DNA of 64,000 nucleotides from CALZIK01 sp945787635 (GTDB lineage Bacteria > Acidobacteriota > Thermoanaerobaculia > Multivoradales > JAHEKO01). This document shows, piece after piece, positions 34,011 to 44,544 of this stretch. Where the stretch lies: contig CAMYNM010000001.1 in assembly GCA_947259725.1 (NCBI GenBank), positions 744,001-808,000 on the forward strand. Reading direction: 5' to 3'. Position numbers and translations under genes: made by a program. Position 1 is the first letter of the stretch, and every line of letters starts with the position of its first letter. The notes below the pieces were generated by a model. That model saw only the letters and a list, made by a program, of their open reading frames with translations. It did no database searches and was not told where the DNA came from.

Positions 34011-35161
34011 ATGCGCAGGTGGGGTTTGAGGCTGGCGATCGTGCTGGCTCTGGTGATGGCGATCTGGCTCCTGCGCGCGACGGTCTTCGCACCCGATCCG
34101 ATCCAGGTTCGCGTGCAGCCGGTCGAGAAGGGCTCGGTCGAAGACACGATCACCAACTCTCGCGCGGGCACGGTGAGAGCGCGCCGCCGCGCTCGCCTGT
34201 CACCCGAAGTAGGTGGTCAGGTGGTCGAGCTGCCATTTCGCGAAGGCGACCGGGTGAAGCAAGGCCAGACCGTGCTGGTGCTCGACGATCGGACTCAGAG
34301 TGCCAATCTCCTCTTGCGCGAGCGCGAGCTCGACGCCGCCCGCGCCGAAGAGAACCGAGCGTGCGTGTCCGCGGAGCGCACCCGGCGCGAATGGGAGCGC
34401 ATGCAGCGGCTGGCCGACGACCAGATCGTCTCGGTCGATCTGCTCGATGCCGCCGAGAGCGCGCATGCGGCCGCCGACGCGACCTGCAAAGCCGCCGCGG
34501 CGCAGACCGCTCGCGCGCGCGCCGCGGTATCGCTGGGTCGAACCGAGCTCTCCAAGACCGTGTTGCAGGCGCCCTTCGATGGGATCATCGCCGAACTGAC
34601 CGTTGAGGTCGGCGAATGGACCACCCCCTCGCCTCCCGGCCTGCCCATCCCGCCCGTTCTCGACATGATCGACCCGTCGTCGATCTACATCAGCGCGCCC
34701 ATGGACGAGGTTGACTCCGCCCGCATCCGCGTCGGCCAGGCGGTGCGGGCGACGATCGACTCGCACCGCGGCCGGGAGTTCGAGGCCGCCATCACCCGGG
34801 TCGCGCCATATGTGCTCGACATCCAGGAACAGAACAGAACAGTCGAAGTGGAGGCCGAACTGCTCGACCTCGAGCTCGCCTCGACCTTGCTGCCTGGAAC
34901 GTCGGCGGACCTCGAAGTCATCCTAGAGCGACGGGACGAGGTGCTTCGTATTCCCACCGCCGCGCTCCTCGAGGGCAACAAAGCGTTGGTTCTGGCCGGA
35001 GACGTTCTGGAGGAGCGCCAGCTCGACGTCGGCATACGCAACTGGAACTTCACCGAGGTGCTGGCGGGCCTCGAAGAAGGCGATCAGGTCGTCGCGTCAC
35101 TCGACCAGGCCGGCCTCGAGGCCGGAGTCGAGGCGGTGGCGGCGCCCGACGCCACAGGGCG

Positions 35162-35165
<4 letters not shown>
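34011..35165 (+). CDS. Periplasmic adaptor (MacA/HlyD-like membrane fusion protein)
   Basis: A 384-residue membrane fusion protein. One N-terminal membrane helix (about 5-22) is followed by a lipoyl/barrel-sandwich half (RLSPEVGGQVVELPFREGDRVKQGQ), a coiled-coil hairpin (about 95-165, rich in Ala, Arg and Glu with two cysteines), the second lipoyl half (LQAPFDGIIAELTVEVGEWT) and beta-barrel and membrane-proximal domains. It should link the ABC permeases downstream to an outer-membrane exit duct. No TolC-type gene is in the window. Its stop overlaps the TTG start of the ATPase by four bases. Confidence 0.9.
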
Positions 35166-35923
<758 letters not shown>

Positions 35924-37159
35924 ATGCCCGCTTCCCCACAGAAGAACGAGCTCGGTTCGCTGCGCTGGCGCGACCTGCTCCAGTTCGCGGGCGGAAGCCT
36001 CAGGGGCCACGGTCTGCGCACCGCCCTGAGCTTGCTCGGGGTCATGATCGGCGTCAGCGCGGTGGTGATTCTGACCGCGCTGGGGGAAGGCGCCCGCCGC
36101 TACGTGATCGAGCAGTTCGCAGGCCTCGGCACGAATCTGGTCATCGTGTTGCCGGGCAAGACCGAGACCACCGGCACCATCGGAATCGGGGGAGTGCCCA
36201 ACGACCTGACTCTGGACGACGCCCTGGCGATCGAGCGGCAGGTTCGATCGGTGCGCAAGGTCGCGCCGGTAACCGCCGGCACGGAGGAGGTCTCGAGCGG
36301 CGACCGCCGCCGCCAGATGCCGATCCTCGGCACCACCCGCGCCTACATCGAGGTCCGCGATCTGAGAATGGAACGCGGCGAGTTTCTCCCGGACGAGGAG
36401 ATGTTCCGAGGCGGCGCCGAGTTGGTGCTCGGTAACAAGGCCGCGCGCGAGCTCTTCGGCGCTGACGATCCGATCGGCACGATAATCAGAGTCGGCGATT
36501 GGCGCTTTCGCGTGATCGGCGTGCTCGCGCAGCAAGGCACCAACCTGGGTATCAACTTCGACGACGTCGCCATCGTGCCGGTCCGCACCGGCATGCGCAT
36601 GCTCAACCGGTCGTCGCTGTTTCGAGTCCTCGCCCAGGTGCGCGCTCACTCCGATCTCGAGATCGCCAAGCGGTCGATCCTCGACCTCATCACCGAGCGG
36701 CACGAAGAAGAGGACATCACCATCCTTACGCAGGACGCGGTGGTCTCGACCTTCTCGCAGATTCTCGACACGCTCACACTGGTCGTTGGCGCCATCGCGG
36801 CGATCTCTCTTTCGGTCGCGGGAATAGGCATCATGAACGTGATGCTGGTCTCGGTATCCGAGCGGACCCGGGAGATCGGACTCCTGAAAGCGATCGGCGC
36901 CTCCGGACCGCAGATCCTCGCCGCGTTTCTGGTCGAAGCCACGTTTATCTCGGCAGCCGGAGGTCTGCTCGGCCTTGCGGTCGGCTGGTCGGCGGTGGCG
37001 CTTCTGGTACAGGTGTATCCGGCGCTCCCCGCGAGCCCGCCGGTCTGGGCCGTGGCCGCCGCCTTCGGGCTCTCGGTGGCCGTGGGCACGATCTTCGGAT
37101 TCTTGCCGGCCAGGCGCGCCACCCGGCTGGACCCGGTCACCGCGCTCAGCCGTAGATAG
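35924..37159 (+). CDS. ABC transporter permease (MacB/FtsX type), first
   Basis: A 411-residue permease. The first membrane helix is near residues 36-58 (SLLGVMIGVSAVVILTALGEGA, the MacB signature), then a large periplasmic MacB_PCD domain (about 60-270), then three helices near 285-305, 335-360 and 375-395 of an FtsX domain ending in PARRATRLDPVTAL. It starts directly after the stop of the ATPase gene. Unlike E. coli MacB it has no fused ATPase. The next gene is a paralogue. Confidence 0.92.
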   Translation: MPASPQKNELGSLRWRDLLQFAGGSLRGHGLRTALSLLGVMIGVSAVVILTALGEGARRYVIEQFAGLGTNLVIVLPGKTETTGTIGIGGVPNDLTLDDALAIERQVRSVRKVAPVTAGTEEVSSGDRRRQMPILGTTRAYIEVRDLRMERGEFLPDEEMFRGGAELVLGNKAARELFGADDPIGTIIRVGDWRFRVIGVLAQQGTNLGINFDDVAIVPVRTGMRMLNRSSLFRVLAQVRAHSDLEIAKRSILDLITERHEEEDITILTQDAVVSTFSQILDTLTLVVGAIAAISLSVAGIGIMNVMLVSVSERTREIGLLKAIGASGPQILAAFLVEATFISAAGGLLGLAVGWSAVALLVQVYPALPASPPVWAVAAAFGLSVAVGTIFGFLPARRATRLDPVTALSRR

Positions 37160-37177
37160 GGAGAAAGGACCGGCGCA

Positions 37178-38374
37178 ATGCTCGAGCTCATCCGTCTCGC
37201 CGCAAAGGCCATTGTCAGCCACCGGCTCCGCTCGATTCTGTCGATGATCGGCATCGCGATCGGCGTGACCTCGGTCATCCTGCTCACCTCCCTCGGGGAG
37301 GGCACGCGACTCTACATGGTCGAGCAGTTCTCACAGTTCGGCACCAACATCATCGCCATCAACCCGGGCAAGATCGACACCGGCGGCATTCCGGGCATCT
37401 TCGGCGGCAGCACTCAGAAGCTCAGCCTCGACGACGCCGAGGCGCTGCGCCGGATCCCGGGGATACAAGACATGGTTCCCTTCTCCTTCGGAATGGCCCG
37501 GGTCGAAGCCGGCGGCCGAGGACGCAGCGTCTTCGTCTACGGCGTGACCCCGGACATGGAGGAAGTCTGGCGCTGGCGCGTGCGAACCGGGAGCTTCTGG
37601 CCCGGAGGCGACCCGCGACAGGGCTTCCAGCTGGCGGTGCTGGGACCAAAGGTCAAGCGCGAGATTTTCGGCAGCGAGAACCCTCTGGGCAAGTTCGTCA
37701 AGATCGCAGGCACCCGCTTTCGAGTCATCGGAGTCATGGAATCCAAGGGCCAGATGATGGGCTTCGATCTCGATGACGCCGCATTCATCCCGGTGACGAC
37801 CGCCATGCGAATCTTCAATCAGGACGAGCTCCAGGAGATCGACCTGACGTTCGCTCATGGCCGAGAGCCCGCTGATGTCGCCGAAGCGATTCGGCTGCTG
37901 CTCAGGGATCGCCACGACGGCAAGGACGACGTCACGATCACCACCCAGGCCGCGATGCTCGAGACCTTCGGGAACATCATGAACATCGTCACCATGGCGG
38001 TCGGCGCGATCGGGGGCGTGTCGCTGTTAGTCGGCGCGATCGGCATTCTCACCATGATGTGGATCGCCGTCGGCGAGCGCACCAACGAGATCGGCCTGAT
38101 CCGCTCGATCGGCGCCACCCGCCGGCAGGTCGAGCTGGTGTTTCTGACCGAGGCCGCGTTTCTCGCGATGCTCGGCGGCCTGCTGGGCATCGGCACCGGA
38201 CTCGGCTTGTGCGCGCTGATTCGCGCCGCGGTGCCGGGTCTGCCCGTTCACACCCCAATGATCTTCGTCGCCGCCGCCATCGCGGTCAGTTTCCTGACCG
38301 GCATCGCCTCGGGCGTTCTCCCGGCGCGCCGCGCCGCAGGCCTCGATCCAGTCGAAGCCCTACGTGCGGAGTAA
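37178..38374 (+). CDS. ABC transporter permease (MacB/FtsX type), second
   Basis: A 398-residue permease with the same plan as its neighbour: first helix with MIGIAIGVTSVILLTSLGEGT, periplasmic domain, three C-terminal helices and the PARRAAGLDPVEALRAE ending. AAAGGA stands eight bases before the ATG. The two permeases are similar but clearly not identical (for example NPGKIDTGGIPGIFGG here against PGKTETTGTIGIGG), so the complex is probably a heterodimer with one shared ATPase. It may export a peptide, lipid or toxic compound. Confidence 0.92.
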   Translation: MLELIRLAAKAIVSHRLRSILSMIGIAIGVTSVILLTSLGEGTRLYMVEQFSQFGTNIIAINPGKIDTGGIPGIFGGSTQKLSLDDAEALRRIPGIQDMVPFSFGMARVEAGGRGRSVFVYGVTPDMEEVWRWRVRTGSFWPGGDPRQGFQLAVLGPKVKREIFGSENPLGKFVKIAGTRFRVIGVMESKGQMMGFDLDDAAFIPVTTAMRIFNQDELQEIDLTFAHGREPADVAEAIRLLLRDRHDGKDDVTITTQAAMLETFGNIMNIVTMAVGAIGGVSLLVGAIGILTMMWIAVGERTNEIGLIRSIGATRRQVELVFLTEAAFLAMLGGLLGIGTGLGLCALIRAAVPGLPVHTPMIFVAAAIAVSFLTGIASGVLPARRAAGLDPVEALRAE

Positions 38375-38401
38375 GCGGTCGACCTCGGTGTCGACCGTCT
38401 C

Positions 38402-38992
38402 CTACCCCTCCTCGAACTTCTCCACCGTGTACCGCCAGAAGCGCATCTCGTCGCTCCAGAAGTCGCTCTCGAGTCGGGCCTTTCGCCTAAGCGCCGCCAA
38501 GAACTCGGAAGGCTCCGGCAACTCGCCCCAGACTTGCGGAAGAAAAGTCGCGCGCTGCTTCCCGCACTCGAGAACCAAACCGTCGACTCCTGGCCGTACC
38601 GCCCCGAGCAGCTCGGCTTCGCTGTGGCAGTCGATCGGTGTTGCCGGCGACAGCAAGGAGACCTCTACCCGCAGACCGTCGAGCTCTTCGACTGTCAGCG
38701 GCGTAAACCGGGGATCCTCGAACGCGGCGGCGCAGGCGTTTCCGACCACATCGTCGCGCAGTGCCCGCCGAGCCTCAAGAGTGCCGATACAACCCCGCAG
38801 GCGTCCATCGCGCGTCAACGTCACGAATGTCGCGGCGGGAGCTGCGAGCCAGGCGAGGAGTTCGGCGTCCTGCGCCGACACCAGGGCACGCTCGACATCT
38901 TTTCCCAGCTCGCGCTCGATCGCCTCGCGGGCGAGACCGATCAGGAGCGTGGATTTCTCAGATGAAGAGACGCTCTCGGCGGAAGTGGTCAT
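38402..38992 (-). CDS. amrA: AmmeMemoRadiSam system protein A (AMMECR1 domain)
   Basis: A 196-residue AMMECR1-family protein. The RGCIGTLEA signature is intact near residues 66-74, and FEDPRFTPLTVEELDGLRVEVSLLSP is the conserved core. The family is linked to a radical SAM enzyme and a MEMO protein in the AmmeMemoRadiSam set, of unresolved chemistry. Its ATG overlaps the stop of the MEMO gene by four bases. The radical SAM member is not in this window. Confidence 0.9.
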   Translation of the reverse strand: MTTSAESVSSSEKSTLLIGLAREAIERELGKDVERALVSAQDAELLAWLAAPAATFVTLTRDGRLRGCIGTLEARRALRDDVVGNACAAAFEDPRFTPLTVEELDGLRVEVSLLSPATPIDCHSEAELLGAVRPGVDGLVLECGKQRATFLPQVWGELPEPSEFLAALRRKARLESDFWSDEMRFWRYTVEKFEEG

Positions 38993-39798
38993 GACTCGGA
39001 GAAGGCGAATGCGCCATAGCCCACGACGCGGCTTCGGTCGCCGGCGGTGTCGCCCGAGTTCCTGAGATCCAGGAGCTCGCTCTCGAGGCCCCGACGCCGC
39101 GCGGTCTCGAGAAGACCGTTGACGCAGAAAGCGCCACAGGCGTCGTAGGAACCGAGTGTCGGATCGAGCCCGAGGATTCTCGCCGCGGTCGCTTGATCGG
39201 CGGTCACGGCATCGTCGTAGGGTAGGTAGTGCGACAGGTCCGAGCTGATGACGATGCGGGTCTCGTCGCCTCCCCAGACCGCCTCGAGGACCTCGGCCAC
39301 CTCCCGCGCGCGGGCGTCGCCGACCACCACGGGAAGGAGGCTGAAGTCTTCGAGCAGTAACTGAAGAAACGGAATCTCGACCTCGAGCGAGTGCTCGAGA
39401 GCATGAGCGGACGCGTTCTCGGAGACCAGAGGCAACTCTGCGACCCGGTCCGCGAGCTCGGCGTCTACCGGCACCTCGCCCAGCGGCGTAGCCAAGGCCG
39501 ACGAGCCCGGAAGAGCCAGACCCCGAAGCGGCACCCGGTGCGCCGGACCGAGCAGGACCACCCTCTCGACCTCGTCGGCGACGTCGGTCAGCGACGCGAA
39601 CGCGCTACCGGCGATCGACCCGGAGTAGTCGTAGCCGGCGTGCGGCGCGATGATCGCCTTGGGTCCCTTCGTTCGCCCACCGGTCAGAGCCGAGCCCAGG
39701 TCGAGATATGCGCGCACGGTTTCGGCGAGCTCAGCTCGATCGGCCGGGTAAAAGAGTCCGGCCACCGCGGGCTGCCGGACGCTTGGCTCTTGGGTCAT
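38989..39798 (-). CDS. amrB: AmmeMemoRadiSam system protein B (MEMO1 family)
   Basis: A 269-residue MEMO1-family protein with a fold related to class III extradiol dioxygenases. Markers are RQPAVAGLFYPADRAELAETV at the N-terminus, PKAIIAPHAGYDYSGSIAGSAF, the HALEHSLEVEIPFLQ block and VISSDLSHYLPYDDA. The histidines in APHAGY, EHSLE and SHY would bind the metal. TAGAGG lies six bases before the ATG. First gene of a two-gene unit with AMMECR1. Confidence 0.92.
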   Translation of the reverse strand: MTQEPSVRQPAVAGLFYPADRAELAETVRAYLDLGSALTGGRTKGPKAIIAPHAGYDYSGSIAGSAFASLTDVADEVERVVLLGPAHRVPLRGLALPGSSALATPLGEVPVDAELADRVAELPLVSENASAHALEHSLEVEIPFLQLLLEDFSLLPVVVGDARAREVAEVLEAVWGGDETRIVISSDLSHYLPYDDAVTADQATAARILGLDPTLGSYDACGAFCVNGLLETARRRGLESELLDLRNSGDTAGDRSRVVGYGAFAFSES

Positions 39799-39804
39799 CG
39801 TGCC

Positions 39805-39810
39805 CCTCTA
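39805..39810 (-). promoter_or_regulatory. -10-like TAGAGG before the MEMO gene
   Basis: TAGAGG is six bases before the ATG at 39798. The final G makes it a weaker match than the other leaderless candidates. Confidence 0.3.
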
Positions 39811-39857
39811 GCTCATCGTAGCAGCGCGTCAGTTCTTCGAACAGCCTCCAGCAGAAA

Positions 39858-39884
39858 GCCCCCTGACCCGAAGGGCCAGGGGGC
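39858..39884 (-). terminator. Rho-independent terminator
   Basis: GCCCCCTGGCCC and GGGTCAGGGGGC pair around a TTC loop on the minus strand (one mismatch in 12) and are followed by TTTC. It lies just downstream of the decayed fibronectin-III gene, whose terminator it was. Confidence 0.75.
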
Positions 39885-39911
39885 GAGAAGAGCGGCCTCC
39901 TGCTGGCTGAG

Positions 39912-40370
39912 TTACTCGGTCTCGAACTCGGTCTCCGAGATCGTCTTGTTGCCGGACGCTTCGACCGCCGAGATCTCCCACTTGTACGGAACGCCGGCAT
40001 GAAGCAGTTGATCCGGCACGTTCAGGCTGGTCTCGTCCGGCCCCACGAGGATGTCGAGCTCCTGCGAACCGCCGTCTTCCCGCACCACGATCACGTTGTA
40101 GCCGACGATCTCGCTGCCGGGAGGATCGGGAACCCGCTCCCACTCGAGAGCAAGTCCTTCAGCAGCAACCGCATCGCCGTCCACAGGAAACGTCTGGAGC
40201 GGACCGGCCGGAATGTCGTAGGTCAGAAACGCTTGCCGGTGAGCCTCTTGTTGTCCTTGCGCTTGCCCTTGAAGGTCTACTCACCCGCGGTGCGGACGAC
40301 AAGACGGATTGGCAGACGGTCGCCAGGGACGTCGACCGCTACAGGCCGCGGAGCATTACCGGCGAACGGC
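39912..40370 (-). pseudogene. Decayed gene for a fibronectin type III-like protein
   Basis: The 3' part (39912-40230) reads as a fibronectin III-like module: LALEWERVPDPPGSEIVGYN, LHAGVPYKWEISAVEASGN and the ending TEFETE. Upstream, a second frame reads TFKGKRKDNKRLTGKRF, and the two frames join sensibly if one base was lost near 40229-40232, giving LTGKRFLTYDIPAGP. Further upstream GE-stop-TFKG at 40277-40279 looks like a TAC to TAG change, preceded by DVPGDRLPIRLVVRTAGE in the same frame. So at least one frameshift and one nonsense change are visible. The 5' end and signal peptide are not recognisable; the upper limit is approximate. Confidence 0.65.
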
Positions 40371-40439
40371 CGACAGGACCGCTACCGGCCGCGAAGCAAA
40401 ACCGGTCGGGAGGACGCCAAGGAATGGTGCCCCCAAGGG

Positions 40440-41942
<1,503 letters not shown>

Positions 41943-42261
41943 GGGTGTCTCCCCGGTTGTTGCTCAATCGCGCCGCTAGGATAGTGGGGAAAGAGAGCGA
42001 CGGCAAGGCGAGCGACAGGATCGCCCCCTCCCTGGTTCGGCAATGCGAGATGAACCGATAGTGTGCCGCCGGTGCGCTCGTTCCGCTCGCAGAGAATGGG
42101 CTCGCTTCAGGAGACACGCGGTGGCCCTTTCAGGCACAGTGCCCGCGAAGACGGCATCGTCGGCATGCCACGAAATGCCCCGTAGGTTGGCTCGCCGTGC
42201 CGTCGGGTAGAGAAGGCGGCCCAGGAGGAGGTGGCGTCGGTCGCCCTCCCACATCGAGTTC
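41943..42261. other. Intergenic region with two divergent promoters
   Basis: No gene is supported in the 385 bases between the POT gene and the tRNA. The only structure I see is the POT promoter at 41978-42006 and the tRNA promoter at 42262-42290. Short open frames here lack initiation signals and family resemblance. Confidence 0.6.
41978..42006 (-). promoter_or_regulatory. Sigma-70-type promoter of the POT gene
   Basis: On the minus strand TTGCCG (42006-42001), 17 bases, TATCCT (41983-41978). The start codon is 36 bases further on, preceded by GGGGAGA as Shine-Dalgarno. Confidence 0.65.
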
Positions 42262-42290
42262 TTGACCGCTCGGCGGGGCGCGGATATCCT
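42262..42290 (+). promoter_or_regulatory. Sigma-70-type promoter of tRNA-Pro
   Basis: TTGACC (42262-42267), 17 bases, TATCCT (42285-42290). Initiation near 42297 would leave a 5' leader of about 30 bases before the mature tRNA. Confidence 0.75.
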
Positions 42291-42327
42291 CCTTCTCCCG
42301 CTGGTCCGCCTCGGGCCAGTCCGCCGT

Positions 42328-42404
<77 letters not shown>

Positions 42405-42507
42405 TTCTCCCGAACGCCGCGGTCTCCGGCCTTGCGATAGAATCGCGGCCTTCCCGGCCGCTCGGCAGCCCGCCCCAGGGCTGCGGGATCTACGAAGGGG
42501 TTAGCCA

Positions 42508-44310
42508 ATGGCCATCCGAACGCTCGCCGATCTTCTTTTCATCATCGAGTCGTACGACAAGCCTGACTGTCTGCTCCACAAGGTGGACGGCGCTTACCGG
42601 CCGATTTCCACTCGCCAGTTGATCGACCGCGTCCAGCGACTCGCGACGAGCCTCGCGAGTTACGGAATCCAGCCGGGCGACCGGGTCGCGCTGATGGCCG
42701 AGAACGGCCCACATTGGCCGACGGTCGATTTTGCGACACTCGGGATCGGCGCAGTCCTGGTGCCGGTCTACCCGACCTTGACGTCCGAGCAAGCCGCCTA
42801 TGTGGTCAACGATTGCGGCGCGGAAACCGCCATCATCCAAGGGCGCGATCGGCTGGACGGCCTGCTCGAGATCCGCGACAAGATGCCGGCCCTCGAGCGT
42901 CTGGTGCTGATCGACGGGGAGTCTCCGAGCGCCGATATTCCGACGCTTGCCGATCTCGTCGAGGGATCCGAGCCGATGTCGATGGACGAGCTCAGGACTC
43001 GAGCAGAGGGAATCTCGCCCGGCGATCTCGCGACCTTCATCTACACCAGCGGCACGACGGGCAATCCCAAAGGGGTGATGCTCTCCCACGGCAACATCGC
43101 CTCAAACGTCGAAGCGGATCTCGAATGTCTCGACATCGCGAACCATCAGACCGCGCTTTCTTTCTTGCCGCTATCTCATTCCTTCGAACGTACGATCGAC
43201 TACATCTACTTTCGCCAGGGGGTTTCGATCGCCTACGCCGAGTCGGTCCAGACCGTCGCGCAGAACTTCGGTGAGGTTCGCCCGCACGTCTTCGTCTCGG
43301 TGCCGCGGGTCTACGAGAAAGTGCTGGCCCGCGTTCGGGAAAACGTCGCGAAGAGCTCCCCGCTCAAGCAAAGAATCTTCGGCTGGGCCGAGAAGGTGGC
43401 CCAGCAGGCGTTGCCCTACCGCCTCGAGCGACGGAGTCCACCCGGACTCCTCGGCCTCAAGCTCAAGCTCGCCGACAAGCTGGTCTTCGGCAAGATCAAG
43501 GAGCGCCTGGGTGGGCGCTTCGAGGTCGCGACCTCGGGCGGAGCGCCGCTGGCGCGCGACGTCGCCGAGTTCTTCTGGGGCGCGGGCATCGAGATCTACG
43601 AGGGCTACGGCCTTTCTGAAACCTCACCGGTCCTCACCGTCAACCGTCCCGGAGCGGTCAAGATGGGCACCGTCGGCCAGACCATTCCCGGAGTCACGCT
43701 GAAGATCGCCGACGACGGCGAGATTCTCGCCAAGGGACCCAACATCATGGTGGGCTACTACAACCTGCCCGACAAGACCGCCGAGGCAATCGACGCCGAA
43801 GGCTGGTTTCACACCGGCGACATCGGAGAGATCGACGACGAGGGCTTCCTCAAGATCACCGACCGGAAGAAAGAGATCATCGTCAACGCCTACGGCAAGA
43901 ACGTGGCCCCGGCACCCATCGAAGGCGTGCTCAAGTCCAGTCAGTACATCGAGCAGGCGGTGGTCATCGGCGACCGACGCAAGTTCCTCTCCGCCCTCCT
44001 GGTGCCTGATTTCGCTACCCTCGCTATCTGGGCTCAGGCAGAGGGAATCTCGACCGACGACCGCAACGCTCTGCTGACCAATTCCAAGGTTCAGGCGCTG
44101 TTTGACGCAGAAGTCGAGAGCGCGAACCAGAAGCTCGCCAAGTACGAACGGATCCACGCCTTCGAGCTGCTACCCAACGAATTCACCATCGAGACCGGCG
44201 AGCTCACGCCCACTCAAAAGGTCAAGCGGCGCGTGATCAATCAGAAGTACGGCGAGGTCATCGATCAGGTCTACCGCGACGCCGACGCCGAGCGCGGCGC
44301 CGGGCACTAG
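42508..44310 (+). CDS. Long-chain fatty acid-CoA ligase (AMP-binding)
   Basis: A 600-residue adenylate-forming enzyme that activates fatty acids to acyl-CoA. FIYTSGTTGNPKGV (about 179-192) is the P-loop, YEGYGLSETSPVLT the central motif, and GWFHTGDIGEIDDEGFLKITDRKKEIIVNAYGKNVAP the hinge and A8 region. It is close to FadD15-type ligases. GAAGGGG lies nine bases before the ATG, and TAGAAT at 42438-42443 is a possible -10. The stop codon TAG at 44308-44310 is formed by the CTAG end of a repeat element. The next gene, FadJ-like, carries on beta-oxidation. Confidence 0.94.
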   Translation: MAIRTLADLLFIIESYDKPDCLLHKVDGAYRPISTRQLIDRVQRLATSLASYGIQPGDRVALMAENGPHWPTVDFATLGIGAVLVPVYPTLTSEQAAYVVNDCGAETAIIQGRDRLDGLLEIRDKMPALERLVLIDGESPSADIPTLADLVEGSEPMSMDELRTRAEGISPGDLATFIYTSGTTGNPKGVMLSHGNIASNVEADLECLDIANHQTALSFLPLSHSFERTIDYIYFRQGVSIAYAESVQTVAQNFGEVRPHVFVSVPRVYEKVLARVRENVAKSSPLKQRIFGWAEKVAQQALPYRLERRSPPGLLGLKLKLADKLVFGKIKERLGGRFEVATSGGAPLARDVAEFFWGAGIEIYEGYGLSETSPVLTVNRPGAVKMGTVGQTIPGVTLKIADDGEILAKGPNIMVGYYNLPDKTAEAIDAEGWFHTGDIGEIDDEGFLKITDRKKEIIVNAYGKNVAPAPIEGVLKSSQYIEQAVVIGDRRKFLSALLVPDFATLAIWAQAEGISTDDRNALLTNSKVQALFDAEVESANQKLAKYERIHAFELLPNEFTIETGELTPTQKVKRRVINQKYGEVIDQVYRDADAERGAGH

Positions 44311-44474
44311 TGGCCGGTAACACTCGAAGCGATACTAGATGGCCGAGCCATTCATCGTCGAGGTCAAGGCGCGCCGACGCAGTCATAGCGGTGCCTATGT
44401 CGAGGAGGCGCAACCTAGAGATCGGCGACCAGGGCCGGCCAGGTAGTATCGCTTTGGGTGTTACCGGCCACTAG
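44307..44474. repeat. CTAG-bounded inverted-repeat element (168 bp), MITE-like
   Basis: Arms 44307-44337 and 44444-44474 (31 bases each) are inverted complements except for a short mismatched patch in the middle. Each starts with CTAGTGGCCGGTAACAC. The interior of 106 bases has no gene. The left CTAG supplies the stop codon of the acyl-CoA ligase. No transposase and no clear target duplication beyond CTAG are seen. Confidence 0.75.
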
Positions 44475-44544
44475 CAACCGGCAGGCGCTCGAAGGCGGGT
44501 TCCCAGTTCGCGCCCGACGATTCAGAATTCCGGAGACTCCCGCT

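Noticed and set aside
40300..40400. Two similar GACCGCTAC-AGGCCGCG / GACCGCTACCGGCCGCG stretches, possible attachment or recombination site
   Set aside because: They are short and imperfect, and lie inside the decayed gene without an integrase or mobile gene nearby.
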